A stretch of 64,000 nt of DNA from Pleurostoma richardsiae (Eukaryota; Ascomycota; Sordariomycetes; Calosphaeriales; Pleurostomataceae), in the NCBI GenBank assembly GCA_030052745.1, contig JANBVO010000027.1, forward strand, positions 248,001 through 312,000, in the 5' to 3' direction. Positions 1 to 12,426 of this stretch are shown one piece after another; position 1 is the first letter of the stretch, and the number at the start of each line of letters is the position of its first letter. Both the position numbers and the translations under genes were made by a program. A model generated the notes under the pieces. It saw nothing but the letters and a program-made list of their open reading frames with translations, had not been told where the DNA came from and did not search any database.

Positions 1-776
1 GCTGATGCGACTGGCGGAATGCAGGGGCGCCAGCAGCCACACCGTCATACACGCTGCCCCAGCGCTGGACTTGACTCATAGCCTCGCGGCCACCGTCTGA
101 GCAGCCGGAGAAGTAGGTGTAGACCTTGTCAGAGGTGCTGTAGAACGTCTTGGTGATCTCCTTGCCAATGACCGTCATCTCACCCAGGGCCTTATAGGAG
201 AACTATTTATCGTTTGGCGTCAGTCTCCGCTACCCTTAGCAGTTTGCGCATCCATAGACTGACCATGACAATATTATCCCAGTTCAGGGAGCCATTAGCA
301 TACAGCACGACTTCGTCCAAGCTGTTGGAGAAGGCGTCATAGCCGGCGTCGGTGCAGCCAGTCACAGCACCATACTCCAGGCCGCCAGTTACACCGCTGG
401 CCAGACTGTAGCCTCCACCACCCGAAACGTAGAAGCGATTCTCGAAGATGGATGGGTCAGGGAACCCGTACCAGACCACCACGCTGTCTCCCTTGCCGGC
501 GTGCGTGTAAGTGGCAGTGACGTTGCAGTAGCTGTAAGTGGTGGTCGAGCTGGACGACGACGACGACTGGCGCTTTCGCATCATGCCACCGCCACTGGTG
601 CTGGCGTTGTAGACTGCGGTTGCGGTGACCGACGAAGGAATCAGCTCGATCCCTGCGATGGTACCGTTGGCTGGCAATGCGGCCTGGACATTGGAGACGG
701 TGCACAGCTCGGCGAGAGTTGCTGCCTTGGCCGTGGCCGCGAGGGCGACGACGGCAAGGCCTGAGAAGTGACGCAT
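1..776 (-). CDS. Tannase/feruloyl esterase family hydrolase, 3' part outside window
   Basis: Secreted alpha/beta-hydrolase of the tannase/feruloyl esterase family (PF07519), expected to cleave gallate or hydroxycinnamate esters of plant phenolics outside the cell. The start is the ATG at 776-774, followed by a hydrophobic Ala-rich signal peptide of about 18 residues. Exon 1 is 264-776 and exon 2 is 1-202. The intron 203-263 (GTCAGT...TAG) joins WDNIVM to FSYKALGEM, which restores the family motif. Exon 2 carries the nucleophile motif GCSDGG, whose Cys and Ser are the expected disulfide and catalytic residues. A Ser-rich run follows a KR pair near residue 70. The acid and His of the triad lie beyond the window edge, so the gene is partial here. 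Family assignment is strong; substrate is unknown. Confidence 0.9.
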
Positions 777-2058
777 ATTGAAAGAGGAACGAGGGTCAGA
801 TGAGTATCAAACGAAAGTTGTGTAGTAAGTATATCCAAAGTTGGATGGAGGAGGCTCGGTCACTGGAGTGCGACGAGTCTGCCACTTGACAGCTGCTGCT
901 TGACGCCATCGTGGAGATACCCCGAACTTATAGACCGACGTCCACAACCGTGGCGTCCCATCGACAATTGTGACGACGCAATCTCTTTCTCGACAGCTGA
1001 GCATGCTGCGGAACTATCCGTAGGTCTCCCTGGCAGCCACAAAGGCCGCGCAAGTATGGCTCCGTACCCTTAATACCTTAATTGCCAAGATCATGACTTA
1101 GCCTTCGGCACTCGAGTCAACACGGCCCCGGGAAGTGGGTTAGGGTGGCTAGCCGATCAGCCTATCCCCATCATACAGGGAGAGCCGTCGCCTCAGAATG
1201 CTAACAAAGGGCCGAAGTTTAACGGCTTTTCCTACCGGGGTGCCTTGCATTTCGACCCGCAATCCCAGGAGACATGCGTCAACGGCCCTAAATCTCGGAT
1301 TTGCCCCACTCCCATCCCTTATTGACCTTCACGTGCCGTGGAGGCGTTGCTGGGTGTGCGCGCCGCAGCGTCATGAGAAGGTGACGCGTCTTGCAATGCA
1401 GACTTCTAGAAGCTGAAGATGTGACGCTGTTCCTGTCACCCGGTTAGACTGAGCAGCCAAGTAGTCACGACGATGCAAGGCAGACTCGCCTTCCATAGGT
1501 ATCTAGTATGGGGTGCTCGTGTCAGGGGCCGCTGGGTTGCAGCCGGGCTCACGGCTCTTCTTCGCCAGGATGCTCATTCGTGGATATTCTATTCTCTCGG
1601 ATCTCCCCCGCTACGATGGTCATATGCGATGCATTCTGAGAGGCTCTGCGGTCCAGACGGGGAGTTTGACATACAGGAGACTGGCGCGCTTGTCTGTCGG
1701 ACACACGGCTCCGTCCTTAATTTCCAGCCTGTGAAGCAGTTATCTTGAATGCACTTACGTCACTTGCTTGTTCCCACTAAGTCAGAAGAGTTCCGGCATC
1801 GGACGTCTTCATCTGATGTTTTCAAACGTCCGGCATGTCTAGGTAGGCTAAATCGGCCACGCTCTACGCTTCTCCTTGTTGTCGCCTACTCACTCAATCA
1901 TCATGGCCAAGAGCACCGAAGGAAAGGTGGAAGACTGCATATGCTATCTAGAGCGAGCTACTCCGCACTCAGTGACCTAGCTTTATAAAAAACCGCCAGC
2001 CTCTGCAGGTAGAGATGTCACGAAAAAGCTCGATTATTGTTAAGTTGCTCTCCACCGT
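777..2058. other. Intergenic, no gene recognised
   Basis: Upstream region of the esterase gene and downstream region of the DHA1 transporter. Several short open frames occur on both strands, but none has a recognisable domain or coding-like composition. No RNA gene or repeat was seen. Confidence 0.5.
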
Positions 2059-3909
2059 CTAGGAGTCGATCCTCGTCAGCAAGCGATGCCTATACGTTAA
2101 GCTGCGCGCCCTCTTCCCATAGATATACATCGGTATGGTCATCATGGTAACCGCAATGGTGATGCCTCCGATCACAAAGAAGCAGTTCCTGACTCCTTGG
2201 ACCGCAATCCAGTCGTTGGAATAAAACGTCATCCCAAAGGCGAACGCGTTCTTGACGAAGTTCATCACGGCAAAGGCTTCTGCGGCGTGATGGCGGTGAC
2301 AATCCACAACATATGTCACAACGCCAGTCGTCCCCAGCTGGACCCCCAAGTTTATCAGGCCCAGGCATACGATTACCGGCACCGGCCATGACTCCTGCTG
2401 GAAAAGGCTTTCACCCCAAGCGAAGAAGCCCGTCGCAGTGAACAGGATGAGTGTCGACACGATAGGGAGACGAAACTCGGGCTCTGTGCGTCAATTCAGT
2501 CAGCCTCACTCAGCAGCGATGTTCCAATTTATTGCTTCAGGTTGCGGAATCATCCTGCAGAGCAAGAAGCAACTCACCAAATGTCCCTTTATTGCGCCTA
2601 GCCATAAACTTGACCACACCGTCAACGAGTGGTCCAGCCACAGCGGTGCCGATTAAACTTGCGACGAAAGAGGACAAGTTGCATGCTCCAACCGAACCGA
2701 CGGAAAAGTTGTACGGTGGTGCGGAGAAGATCTGGGACAAGGTGATCGAGATGAGCACCAGCCAGGATATCGACGTCGTGAAGAGCAGGGTGCCCCAAGC
2801 TACCATGGGAGAGGAAAGGACGTAGAATGGCCTGAACAACACCCTCCAAAACGAGGTGCGGTCATAATAACCGTTCCATGGCAGAAGCTCGCGGAGGAAT
2901 GTTTTTCTCTCTTCCTCGCTGGACGACTCGGCAGTTGGCCTAGCCTCTCCTTCCGAATGTTCAACATCTGGTTTTTCCTGCACGTCAACAAGGACGCTCT
3001 TGGCTCCTGTGTCGATATTGATGACACCCGTCCTGTGATACGCCGACTCGGGCATGAAGAGGATGGTAAGGATCAGTTGGAGAGCAAATGCGCCACCCAT
3101 GGCGTGGAGACATATTCTCCATGACCCATGTTCAATTATAGAGCCGGCTATTTGTTTACAAACGATGTGTTAGTGAAGGAAAACAATGGGTTGAGGAGAG
3201 ATTACTAACCAATAGGGGAGGCTAAATTGATGCCGCCAAGAACACCGAGGTTGAAGACGGCTGTTCTGTACCCTCGCTCATGAACAAACCAGATATCGGC
3301 GATGGAGGCAGGTATCAACGCCTCCATGGGAGCCATGCAGAATCCTTGCACTGCGCGGGCAGCCGCAAGTGACCCGAAGCTTTTGGCCTCGGCGGCCCAA
3401 AAGCAAGTTACCATGAGGCCAAGAGCGGTAATGATATATATCGGTCGTTTGCCGATCTTGACAGCCAAGGAGTTGCAGAGCAGACTAGATACACCGATGG
3501 CAGCAATGCAGGAGCCTTGGAGCCCGAGTGTGAACCGCTGCAACGGAATATCAAAAGATTCCGCCAGGGGAACGATGGCCGAGGTTAGAAGAGGTCCGAT
3601 GGCTGGGAACATCCTGGGTTAGCTTGTTCAACGTTTTTCTTATGCTCCAACTGCATTCTTACCTCCAACGCACCCGCAGCCATAACCCATAGCGACAGTG
3701 AACATCTCCTTCTTCCATCTTGGCCAGTTGTAGGGGTCGTTTGGAGAGTCTGACGGCTGTGGAACCAGCACAATCTTGCCTGTCGCATCGTGCTTCAAGA
3801 GACCCACGTCGACGTCCGTGGGGCCATCAATATCTCTGCCGAGCTCGCTCAGGGGCGATGTCCCCGGGACATGCTCGAGCTTCCTGTCTTCAAGAATACC
3901 AAGTGGCAT
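2059..3909 (-). CDS. MFS transporter, DHA1 type
   Basis: Major facilitator superfamily proton antiporter of the fungal DHA1 group, plasma membrane, about 544 aa. Exons are 3663-3909, 3210-3602, 2578-3147 and 2059-2483, with introns of 60, 62 and 94 bp; exon lengths sum to 1635, in frame. The N-terminal part is cytosolic and ends with the group motif NDPYNWP before the first membrane helix. Splicing creates VGAIGPLL, IAGSII and FEPEFRLP, all expected in this group. The loop between helices 6 and 7 is long and charged (GEARPTAESSSEEERK). The start is the ATG at 3909, the first in frame. Substrate cannot be inferred; relatives move polyamines, drugs or small metabolites. Confidence 0.88.
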
Positions 3910-5114
3910 TTTCGCTGCTTCCGGCTCGGGTGCATGGAAAGCATCTGGTAGACATCACAACATGGCGCATGGTAAGGGGTGGCTCTGTTATAGCCGACTC
4001 GCATCGTCGGAGTTTAGTGCCGGCAGCCAAATCTGGAAACACTTGATCGTCGGTCTAAGATTTGGAGCATCCCTGCGTGACGGGACTTTAATCTGTGTTG
4101 CGATGCGGGGTAAGTAGTATAATGATTGGTGATATAAGAGAACTTAGTGGCTTGTCAAGCCTCAAGAATGCGGAGTTTTGGATGCCAACCGGGCGTCCGT
4201 GTCCAGGATCCTGGGGCAAATGGAGATATGCCGATTTGTTCGATCCGGGGTTGCCGGGCAGTGAATATCATATTGCATGGGAACGCTACTGGTGTTGTCT
4301 TCTCCACGGTACGGTGGCGTGCGTTCAGTGAATAAGTTCCAAAGGCGACAATGGAGTCTATGACCCAAGACTGTGTTATAGAACTATCCGGGAACGACAG
4401 AATGATAGCAAAACTGGGGCAGGCGCACAGGACAGCATACAGGTGAAGGCAGCTCATGCCGTAGCCACAGCTTGTCTGTAAGCGTATCTCCACAAGCAGC
4501 AACCGGTCACGTCTTCCAGCGGTCCGTGTGGCACAGTACATTGGCTTGTCAAGACCGGGTGCCTCGGATGGAGTGAAAAGCATCTAAGATCTAGGTGCGC
4601 TACGTTAGCTTTCCGCAGGGTGGTTGCTAGAGTATTCGTGAATCTTATGAAGAGAGGCTTGTGATCGCAACATTACTGGTGAATGTCTAATCATTGGTGT
4701 CGATGCTTGAGTCAGTCATCGGGAGAGCGTGTATTGAACGGCTTCCGTTCTGTTTCAGTTCTTTTTGGGGATGAAAGGGGCATGAAACAGAAACGGGAAA
4801 GATTAGACCTTCAGAACCGTTGACCTGCTGATTGAACATGGGATGCGGGGATACTGCCATAGAAGCCGTGGAGTCAAGTGAAGAGGCCAAGAACAGAACA
4901 GGAACGACTGTTAGAAGAACTTATTCTGGGAACAGAACATTGTCGTAGCTAAAGTATAGAACCGTGTAGAGCTCAAGGGCGGTGAGAGCTTCAAGGCACA
5001 CTGCAGGGGGGTTATTAGTTGAAAAGACATACAAGTGAGAACAGATACTGAACGAACACTAACCTCGAAATGGTTCGCGCACCGGCTCCAACGACCCGAA
5101 TTTACTCTAAGCTG
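3910..5114. other. Intergenic, no gene recognised
   Basis: About 1.2 kb between two transporter genes that both read on the minus strand. The open frame at 4155-4583 on the minus strand has no domain features and is not accepted as a gene. One TTGCCGG heptamer lies near 4249. Confidence 0.5.
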
Positions 5115-7271
5115 TCAGCGCTCCTGAGGCTTCTTCCTGATATCCCTCCAGCCCAACCCCCAAGCAAACACGAAGCTACAGACAGCCGCAGCAGCAGTGA
5201 AGTAGAAGACGCGGTCTACGGCGAGCACATACGCGCGCAAGACCCCGGGCAGGTTTTCGGCGCTCACACGACTTCTGAGGCCGGCGGCTCCGGCAGCGAT
5301 GATTCTGTCCACGTTGGCGTGCGGCGCGAATTTGGCGATGCCCGATCTGAGGCTGTTGAAGATTGTCTGAGCTACAGACAAGGAGACGGCGCCGCCAAAG
5401 GTATGGCCCAGCATGAGGAACGAGGTCGCAATCGCGATGTCCTGCCGTGGGAGGAGTGCCTGGGCAACTAGGGCGGGCTGTGACCAGTCGCGTACGTGTC
5501 AGCGGAGCAGGATATGAATCGTATTACTGAATTTCAGGCTTGCCATTTGCATCCCCAATCCGCGGCCGGCTCCTAGAATGATCTGATATCCGATCCATTG
5601 GCTAGGACTTGTGGTGGGTTGGTACGTCGAGATCAGTCCCCCTCCTATAGCCAGCAGTACTGCACCCAGGATACTGAAGGGGAGACAGTAGCCGGTCTTT
5701 CCGACTGCACCAGGCTTGTTAGCAGTCTCTCATGACAAACCAGGGCAAGCCTCTCTAGCGTATTAGGGATGGAACTTACGGATGGACCCTGATAGCACAA
5801 CAAAGACGACCTGGCTGATGATGGTAGGCAGCAGATAAACACCACTGAGGCTAGGTGAAGCCTCTTTGATTGCCTGGAAGTAGATTGGGAGGTAGTACGA
5901 CGAAGAAAAAGAGAGGTAATGGAAAAGAGCATCACCAAGCACCCGCACCAGACGAAACGCCGGCGAATTAGGACCAGCGGTAGAATCGCGCCTGGCCCTT
6001 TGCGGTGTTCGACAAATGCGAAGATGCACACGGTGGCACCGGCGCCGGAGAAGAGCCCAATGACAACGGGACTGCGCCAGGAATATTCATTTCCGCCGTA
6101 TTGCAGAGCCAGGAGGAGCTGGATGGCGGATCCGGCGAAGAAAGCGAATCCCAGGAGGTCGAGGTTCTGCGATAGGACGCGAGCGGCCACGATACCCCTG
6201 GACTTGGGCGTGTGGTCCGGCACGCGGAGACCGAGGAATAGGACCATAGCTAGGGCGCCCACTGGAAGATTAATGTAGAAGCCTGGACGCATTAGGGATT
6301 TTCCAGTAGACACGCGTGTTTCATCCGTGGGGCATCGAACAACATACACCAACGCCAGCTTGCGTACTCCGTTAGCAGCCCCCCTATCACCGGACCCAAG
6401 ACGAGGCCCAGCTGTGAGACTAAGAAGTTCCCCCTTAACACAGCGCATATATAGGCGACGAGCATCAATCACTTACATCCCATTCCGACACCCATCAGTG
6501 CTAGGAATGATGTCAGCGAAGCCAACATAAACATGTATCGCATCGCAGTTTAGGCAAACCTGGTCTCTTCTGTATTGGGACGCATCCCACCATTATAGTA
6601 AGCATGCCGTTCTGGAGTCCTGATGCTCCGATCCCCTCCACTGCTCTTGCCACTATCAGCATACTGGACGAGGAGGCTAGCCCGCAGAGAAGAGAGCCCA
6701 GCTCAAAAACCGAGAAGAACGCAACGAATGTCCACTTGGGCGGGGATGGCGCTGTCAGCGAGGCTGGTTCCGAAAGTTCAGGGAATTGGTTGAGATCCTC
6801 AGACCTTAGAGCTGAGATGTGTATACATAGTGCCAGCCATGGGCTGGAACGACGCACTGTGACGGTCGTTTCAGCTGTGGCAGAACAAAAACTAAGTACG
6901 GAGGATGTAACGTACTTGGCAAGTTGGTACGCAGCGCCGTACCAGCCGACATCCAGCAGTGAGTGGAACTCACTGGTGAGGTGCGGGATAGCCTTTGAAG
7001 AAGAAACTTAGCTTTTCCTAGTCAAGTAACATGAATAGGTTGTTGTCATCCTCACCGTAGAGATGATTGAGGAGTCCATAAGCATGAGGAACCCGACTAT
7101 TGTCGTGGAGACGACGAGACTGAGAAGCCTAATGCCCGAAAGATAATCATGACTTTGAGCTTTCACCTCCTTTTCAACCTGTGTACCAGCCGGACTGTCA
7201 GTCGGATTTTGTACTGGGTGTGTCTCGCCTCTGCTTTCGATATCACCAGGTTGGTGGTGTGTCTCGCTCAT
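5115..7271 (-). pseudogene. MFS drug-type transporter, DHA2 family, with one-base frameshift
   Basis: Fourteen-helix DHA2 efflux pump of the type found with fungal secondary-metabolite genes. Exons: 7056-7271, 6916-6992, 6805-6856, 6560-6734, 6477-6500, 6348-6419, 5780-6282, 5544-5704, 5115-5477. Splicing gives family motifs such as STAIPHLTSEF, YQLANASFQPMAG, LGPVIGG and WRWCFYINLP. The start is the ATG at 7271; an upstream TTG codon in frame is not a start. The exon sum is 1643, one base short of whole codons. Between LVMLFSITSLF and SSYYLPIYFQ the frame changes at a run of five T (plus-strand A run, 5906-5910). The only splice fix is a 62-bp intron at 5874-5935, and it would delete the conserved YYLPIYFQ helix. 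Either the gene is damaged or a base was lost in sequencing. The intron 5478-5543 starts with GC. Confidence 0.8.
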
Positions 7272-7552
7272 GTTCGTCAATATCAATACAACAATAAAGA
7301 TCTAGATGTATTTGACAGAGATACCGGTGATCCAGATTACCATCTCACCAAGGGGTATGGGCTACAGGCGCATATATAGACATTTTCAAGCCGGCGTTCG
7401 GGACACAGAGGCCGACTTGCCGCCGCTATCTAGACGGGTCTTATATGTCCGGACCCCGACTCAGCCGTGGTCAGATAGGTTTTGACCCATCCTAGCAGTG
7501 TATTGAGTTCAAAAAGCGGTTGAAACGTGTCTATGTTGATGTCCTGGACGCG

Positions 7553-9496
7553 CTACCATGTCAACGGAGCAAACACCTCTTCAATCCAGGCTCCATCAGG
7601 AAACTCTAGCATACACTCTTCTCCCTCAGTATTTCCATAGCTTCGCTCCCCAGACAACGAAGGACTTCCCACATCCTGTCCAGCCATTCTGACTTCCGAA
7701 TTAGCTCTCACAGAATCCACAATGGACGCCAAGCTCGTAAAGAGGCAATCTGGCCCATCGGCAACTATCCCGACAGCATCCGCGACGTCTGACAGATTTT
7801 GAGCGAGTGTCTTTCCAAGAGTGGTTACATCAGCCAGCTTTGCCAACGATTCTCTATCCCAGCCGGGTATCTCGGTGGCTGTTACTCTATAGAGAGATAT
7901 AACGCAGTGCATCATCTGGAAGAGCACAGGACTAGAGAACCCGATGTATTGTCTGGGATGAATAGTGAGAAGCACCTCGAAGTAAGACCGCATGGCGTCT
8001 ATCAATGCGCAGAGGCGCTCTATCAGGCCAAGTTCGAGCCTCCGGGTGAGGCGCTCGCTGCCCGGGAGCGCATGTTTGTAGATCATCGCCTGTGCATAGC
8101 GGATGTGGAGAGACACAACTTCTATGTGCTTGTTAGAACCTGATGTACGGCACTGATTCTGTACCTTTTTGAGATATCTTGAAGTTCTCACCTTGGCTCA
8201 CCGTTTCGGGTGACATTGTACCCCTGAGGTCTTCGAGCTCGGCCTTGTATACTTCAGAATAAATCAAGTCTGGCTCCTTCGGCCGATCTCCTTGTCTTTC
8301 GTCGCCGTCCCTGAGGAAACGAGACGCCCTGTCGACCAGACGCTGGACCCTGATGAGGGCCACAAGGACCAAATCTCCTTCAGATTCCCGCGTTTGCGAT
8401 AGCTCTTGCATGCACTCGCTCATATGCGAGGTCCAGCGGAGCGTGTCTATCCGGCCGAGAAAGCACGACAGGCTGCCAACGTCAGCATAGATAATCTCTA
8501 GGATCAGGGAAACGTCTCAGCGTACACAGAACTTATGAACCAGCAGCCGAGCACCGCGCGTCGTTCCTCCATTGTCCTCGTGGGAGAAAGCCACGGTTTG
8601 TGGAACCGGTACTTAGACCCTTTCCCACTAGGCCCGGTCGGCACTGTCTCGTTCAAGCCGAGATCAAAGACAATGGAGCTGGCCAGCTGAGTGAAGAGCG
8701 TGAAGAACGGCCGCTTCTTCACCTGAAAGTTGCCCCTGTCCTCGGTGTTAGCACCGATCTGAAGCGCTCGTTGGCCAGGGTAGGCCAGACTAACCATGCA
8801 ATGCAGACAAGAAGCCCCAGCAACAGGTCGATCCCCTTTGCCAGCTCTCCGACCATTTCGCTTCCCAGATGCCGCCGTATGTCCGCGTACAACTGACTCT
8901 GCTTCAGGGTCGACCGTGTGGAGACTGCTACAACACAGAGCCAGAGAAACGGTCGTGCCAACCGAAGCTCGCTAGCAGACTGTAGAGGGGGGATATAGAC
9001 GATAGGGAAATACGGCAGCTTTAGCGTCCGAAACTCAGAAAGGATGGCATCATCTGCCGGTGCGAGGTCCAAAAGGAGGTCGAGGCTGGAGGGCGTCGCA
9101 TTCCTACCGGCGCTCCCGAGAGGCTCTACGGCGCAAGTGTCGACGTCCGAGGTTGACAGAACCGCGTCATCGGGACGGCGCCCAGTGCTCGTCAGCAGCG
9201 ACACTAGCCCATCGATCTTCTTCTCTAACTGGCTTGTCCGAACATCATCGAGCCTCCGAGGGGCGCGCTTCCGGGATATACTGACCGCGACGCACTCTTT
9301 TCCGAGCCGTCGACACCTGCGGTGAAGTGTCACTCTTGCAACCTATTTCAGGCGGTAGGAACGGGATCAGCTATCACACCGGAGCAGCGTACCTTTCACA
9401 TGGACCGCCGGCTTGTGCGCCAACGCATCGGCATTTCGCCCGCGAGCAGTTCGCGCACGCCGTGCCGTAGGGGGCGTGTCGTCCACCATGCGGCAT
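7553..9496 (-). CDS. Zn2Cys6 transcription factor
   Basis: Fungal binuclear zinc-cluster regulator, nuclear, about 567 aa. Exons: 9393-9496, 8795-9316, 8526-8735, 8192-8472, 7553-8139 (introns 76, 59, 53, 52 bp; total 1704, in frame). The DNA-binding domain has Cys 14, 17, 24, 33, 36 and 43 (CX2CX6CX8CX2CX6C) and is split by intron 1 between Cys33 and Cys36. The acceptor at 9317 was chosen because it alone gives PCERCRRLGKEC. The short linker and a coiled-coil-like stretch (QLEKKIDGLVSLL) follow. The middle part is the fungal-specific regulatory domain (LASSIVFDLGLNE, FLGRIDTLRWTSHM). The start is the ATG at 9496, giving the common MPxxxxxAPYGTACANC opening. The target is unknown; the nearest downstream gene is the DHA2 pump. 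Confidence 0.88.
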
Positions 9497-10035
9497 GACG
9501 GCGAGGAGCGCAGAACACAGGTAAATCTGTGCCACCGGAGTGGAACACGCGGAGCTGCTGAGGCGGCTGGACGGCGACAGGCATCCATAAGCCGGACGGA
9601 GATGAACAGGGATTGAATGCCGCGCCGATATTTATCAGGCGCAGCACGACCGGCAACGGCGATTGCACGGCCCGATCGCCGGTTCGATATGGCGCAGTGT
9701 TCTCCGTCTTGTTCCCGTCTCCGGTGCTCCGTACTCCCTAGAAGCCAAAATAGGGGCTTGTTCCTGCCACACGTAGCACGTCTTCCGCTTTATTGGCATT
9801 CCTAGCATGTTCGTGGACACAGAGCAATGCCGCATTGACACCAATGGATGGCCATAGCGACGCCTAAAGGGCGAGAGCAGACCGACTCGTTGACACAAAC
9901 GTAACGCTATTTTTGTAACTCTATGATGCACATTACAAGATACAATACGGTACTAAACAACCAAATCTTCTATAATTAGATGTACCTAGTTAGGCATCAC
10001 AAGAGTCCTAAGCTCCCCTTCCTTATACGAGCCCT
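9497..10035. other. Intergenic, no gene recognised
   Basis: Promoter of the Zn2Cys6 gene and 3' side of the permease gene. Nothing coding-like was seen apart from short frames that overlap the regulator's first exon. Confidence 0.5.
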
Positions 10036-11787
10036 TTACCGTCCTGCGAGGCGCTTCTCCAGCATTCTAAAGGGCACATACAGCAGCGCGCTCACGACGA
10101 AGGCCAGCTCGAACCCGATATCGCCCGTCTTCTCGGCGATGGGGCCCACCCACCAGATCTGCTCCATGCTGGGGATCACGAGGCCGAACGAGAGCACGCA
10201 CGCGGACAGGGCCGCGATACCCGGCGGCAGCAGGGCGGCGGTGTCCCAGGCCTCCGGCGCGTACGAGGCGCAGTCGCCCTTGCGGAACCAGAGGTGCTCC
10301 ACCAGGAGGATGGCCAGGAAGGCAGCGGACCAGTAGCCGATGAGGGCGATGAAGTTGTTGAGGCTGTCGAAGAAGCTGGACGCGGCCTTGATGCCCACGG
10401 GGATGATGATGGCCGTGAGGATGACCGCGAAGACGTAGCGCGGCACCTTCTTGAGAATCGGGATCAGGATCTGGAAGTTGAGCGTGATGGAGTAGCTGGT
10501 GGCGGCGATGTTGCCGAGGAGGGTGAAGGACAGGATGACAGTGACGAACTTGCCGAACCCGTGGGCCGGCCCCAGCATAGCGCCCATGACGCCGCCGACG
10601 AGGTTCTCGTCGTAGCCGGCCTCCCAGGAGGGGACGCTGGAGACGGCGCCGGCGATGGCGGCGCCCAGGACCATGAGAAGGATCGTCGGAATGGAGAGTC
10701 CAGCGAAGGAGTACCAGAAGATCCGGTTCCTGTTGAAGAGACGCATTAGCAAGGAGTGCAACTTGCACCAGACTTTGGGGGCTCTACTACTTACGCCGAT
10801 GTCTTGGGGTCCAGGTACGTCGTGAAGTCAGAGGCGAGGCAAGCCCACGGCAGCATGTAGGACGCGACAATCATGCCGAAGGACAGGACTGCGGGTGCAG
10901 TGGCTGGCGCCTCCAAAGGAGCCTGCTCCTTCAGGTGGGAGCCGCCGCAGCCAGTGGCGATGACGATGGATATGATTGCGGGGATCCAGGCGAAGCGCTC
11001 GTAGATGTGGAGCACGTTGAAGCCGCAAAAGGAGATGATGAGGGAGAGGACGGCAACAATGACTATGCCAACGGCAGGGCTGAGGTGGCCGTTGCCTACG
11101 GCAGAAAGGCACTGGCCACCGATGACGACAATGATGACACAGAAACCTGTGAGCGTTGCCAGGTTGAGAAGAACGGGGACTGCGACAAGATATCGGCTGG
11201 GAAGCGTCAGCCACAAGTTAGAAAGAGGGTATGACCCAACCAAGACCAAAGGGGTCCTTTATCACGTACCCAAAGCTGAACCGAGCCTGAATCATCTGTC
11301 TCATGCCCGTCTTCGGCCCGAGGGTAGAGAGGTATGCGGGTAGTGTGGAGGTCAGCAGGGTGAAGAAGAGGATCACCAAAGACGAGTCCCTCAAGCCGAG
11401 GCCATAGGACGGCCCGAGCATGCCAAAGGTGATGCTGTCACCAAGAGTCAGTTTCGTTCTGCTTCTGCCACTATAGGAGATGTGACTCAAGGGGTCAGGG
11501 TGAAGCACTCACGGGAGCATGTTGGCGTTCATACACCACCAGAGTGTGAATATGTTGACAGTCTTGGTGACCGTCCTCTCCTCGAATGGGATCGGAGCGA
11601 TGCCTCGCGTCTCGACTCTTCCGAAGCTGATGACCTTCGAGACGAACCCTCGCCATCCCCCAACCACGTCGACCTGAGCATCGCTGACCGACCGGGAGCT
11701 GTCGGTATCATTGAGTCCGACGCTCAGAGACTTTTCGGTGGTCCCTTGCGCCGGGTTCCCGACCTCTTCATCTTGTTTGCTTATCAT
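10036..11787 (-). CDS. NCS1 purine-cytosine permease
   Basis: Proton-coupled nucleobase importer of the NCS1 family (Fcy2/FcyB-like), plasma membrane, 511 aa, the usual length. Exons: 11513-11787, 11270-11434, 10795-11196, 10036-10729 (introns 78, 73, 65 bp; total 1536). The N-terminal cytosolic part leads to PIPFEERTVTKTVNIF and MNANMLPITFGMLGP, hallmark segments of this family. Further segments are QARFSFGRY, LNLATLTGFC, SDFTTYLDPKTSANRIFWYSF and GNIAATSYSITLNFQ. About twelve hydrophobic segments can be seen. The start is the ATG at 11787. It would take up adenine, guanine, hypoxanthine or cytosine; which one cannot be read from the sequence. Confidence 0.93.
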
Positions 11788-12426
11788 TGTGGTGATTATT
11801 ATTGGCTCGTGTGTGCTGATGCAGATAATCCTTGGTCGATGAGGGTGAGATCCGTGTTGGCCGCCGGAACCGCAAACGTATTGCTGGTATTGTTCAGTAA
11901 ACGGCCACGTCTCAGTTGGGTTGCAAATCTCAACTATTATGAGCGTTTGCAGGACCCGTCATTTATGTTGCCGTCCATCTTATCATGACCCCGGGAGACA
12001 TGGTTAATTAGACACAACCAGGAGCCGACCGTCACCCAGCCTTGGCCGCGACGAGAGTCAGTGCTTCTAAGCCAAGAGGTTTGCCGAATAGGCGGATGAT
12101 AAGGCGATAGGGCTAGACCGAAACTAAGATTTGGGCAATTGATAACGACCCTTTGTTAACAACGGCATTGAGTCATGCACTACCAGCCGTTGCCCGTTTC
12201 TGCCGGTCCACATGCCGGAGATCGGAGCTGTTAGTGCGGCGAAAGTTGCTCGCCGATGCAGCTCCGGACGGCAAGTGAGCGGAGGACCAGAGACATTGAA
12301 GTCTAGCAAGAGGTCGGGCCTGGCCGCAGCGCCGTGCTGGAGACGAGACGGCCGCCTGCTTGACTTCGTAAACGCAGAAGAGGCAGCATCGCGAGCAGCT
12401 AGCTGGACGAGGAAAGCCAGAATAGC
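11788..12426. other. Divergent intergenic region
   Basis: Shared upstream region of the minus-strand permease and the plus-strand QDR-like transporter. No further gene or repeat was recognised. Confidence 0.5.

Noticed and set aside
4155-4583. Minus-strand frame of 142 aa between two transporter genes
   Set aside because: No domain, no plausible neighbours in frame, composition not coding-like.
5874-5935. 62-bp intron in the DHA2 gene
   Set aside because: Would restore frame but delete the conserved YYLPIYFQ helix; a frameshift is the better explanation.
10294-10749. Plus-strand acidic frame of 151 aa
   Set aside because: Shadow of the purine-cytosine permease exon 4.
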